Part shown: one piece after another, positions 29,797 to 30,460 of the stretch
Numbering within the stretch: position 1 is the stretch's first letter
Layout: the number at the start of each line of letters is the position of its first letter
IMG/VR virus record: IMGVR_UViG_3300037493_004912
Coordinates: 1 to 30,460 of that record
Direction: 5' to 3' (one strand)
DNA: 30,460 nt
Origin: a virus
Made by a program: the position numbers and the translations under genes
Notes under the pieces: model-generated
Seen by the model: the letters and a program-made list of their open reading frames with translations, nothing else
Database searches by the model: none
What the model was told of the DNA's origin: nothing

Positions 29797-30460
29797 TCAC
29801 CCGAGAATGTAAAGAACCTTATACGTTCCGCCGACGTTGTCGCGGTCGTTGCTGCTCACCGTGATGAGCACCTGGCCGAGACCGCCGACGGCGGAGAATG
29901 TCACGTTGCTGGCCGGTGGCTGGTTCTCGTCAGTGTTTGCCGTGTTGCCCCAGGCTACCATCACCTTGCTCGCCGCCGTCGCGCCTGCATCAACCACCGT
30001 GGCCGTCTGCGCCTGCAGTTCGAACGGTACCGTGATGGTTGCCGCCGTCAGCGTCGCACCCCCACCGCTGGCCGAGATGGTCACCGTCGAACCCGCGCCG
30101 GCGTCGACGATAGTGATGCCCGACCCGGCCGTCAGCACTCGCTCTTGTGTCAGCGTCGCATCGGTCGACAGGGTGACATAGGTCGCATTCGTCGGGGCAC
30201 CACCACCGCCGCCGAGGTTGTCGAGGTCGACCTCGTTTGGCCCGAGGGTGCGGGTTGAATATCCGCGCACTCGAAGAAGCGTGTTGAACCCGCTGTTCCC
30301 GACGTAGTCGCTCGTGTCGCACGAGATGAACGCAACCCGCGAGTTATCCCCGACGCTGATTGAGACGTTGTCGCCGAGCACATTCATAATCGTGCCCTCG
30401 ATGTCTGCCGACGCTGCACCCGCCCCGATGGTGGTTCCACCCGGCGCGGTTATCAGTAGC
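29797..30460 (-). CDS. Tail fibre-like protein, C-terminal part (continues at base 717 across the junction)
   Basis: This is the same gene as 1-717. The 196 residues from the internal Met at 30387 are codons 222-417. The frame stays open beyond 30460, whose last 127 bases repeat the start of the window. A Gly-rich hinge (LDNLGGGGGAPTN) leads into TYVTLSTDATLTQERVLTAG, then a TIVDAGAGSTVTIS strand. This is the recognisable motif of many phage tail fibres and side-tail proteins. The last 100 residues form a beta sandwich ending KVLYILG. It is likely to be a receptor-binding or collar fibre. Counting it once with 1-717 gives one intact 417-residue protein. Confidence 0.8.
   Translation of the reverse strand, partial: LLITAPGGTTIGAGAASADIEGTIMNVLGDNVSISVGDNSRVAFISCDTSDYVGNSGFNTLLRVRGYSTRTLGPNEVDLDNLGGGGGAPTNATYVTLSTDATLTQERVLTAGSGITIVDAGAGSTVTISASGGGATLTAATITVPFELQAQTATVVDAGATAASKVMVAWGNTANTDENQPPASNVTFSAVGGLGQVLITVSSNDRDNVGGTYKVLYILG
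30334..30460. repeat. Terminal direct repeat, right copy (assembly overlap)
   Basis: Exact copy of bases 1-127. See the left copy. Only one of the two should be kept in a circular map. Confidence 0.95.

Noticed and set aside
1-30460. Integrase, phage repressor, tRNA genes and CRISPR arrays were looked for
   Set aside because: No tyrosine or serine recombinase motif, no CI-like repressor, no cloverleaf and no spaced direct repeats of CRISPR type were seen. A lytic lifestyle is inferred, not proven.

Overview
The window is a complete, circular, GC-rich tailed-phage genome written as a linear contig. Its first 127 bases are identical to its last 127 (1-127 = 30334-30460), so the unique circle is 30,333 bp. 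One tail-fibre-like gene is cut by this arbitrary break and reads through without interruption when the ends are joined. A portal of the P22-like type, two long Ala-rich proteins resembling podovirus DNA-ejection proteins, a head-tail adaptor, a beta-propeller-like tail-hub candidate and the absence of a tape-measure or tail-tube gene suggest short-tailed (podovirus) morphology. I see no integrase, no recognisable lysogeny repressor, no DNA or RNA polymerase, no tRNA and no CRISPR array. The phage is therefore probably lytic and leans on host polymerases. The host cannot be named; the base composition and protein families suggest a high-GC bacterium.

The layout is simple. Two transcription arms leave one 57-bp divergent intergenic region (6357-6413) and meet at a convergent terminator region (22728-22822). 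The minus arm runs from 6356 down through position 1, across the junction and on to 22823. In order it encodes a Gly-rich small protein, the portal, a decoration-like protein, two exported proteins, a 26-residue ORF, a second decoration-like paralogue, an internal virion-type protein, a small protein, the junction-spanning fibre, four more virion/tail proteins, a CHAP endolysin, a small protein, a GroES-like protein, a putative small terminase and the large terminase. Nearly all of these genes overlap by ATGA, GTGA or TGATG or are a few bases apart, as in one long translationally coupled operon.

The plus arm starts with scaffold and major capsid protein, closed by a strong terminator. Two membrane/lysis-type proteins, a small protein, the adaptor and two ejection-like proteins follow, closed by a second terminator. 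A TTGACA promoter at 13636 with an operator-like inverted repeat across it opens the DNA-metabolism module. That module holds small regulators, a lambda-exo/YqaJ-type exonuclease with a conserved partner, coiled-coil and small proteins, a P4-type primase-helicase, an iteron-rich non-coding stretch that is the best origin candidate, two zinc-binding small proteins and a RusA-like resolvase.

The most striking non-coding element is a near-complete type II (permuted) hammerhead ribozyme at 14910-14992, inside the early operon just upstream of an HTH gene. All core nucleotides and three helices can be traced by hand. Other points of interest are the GroES-like gene next to the terminase, the splitting of the head genes onto opposite strands, two secreted proteins inside a virion operon, and a promoter/operator pair controlling the early module.
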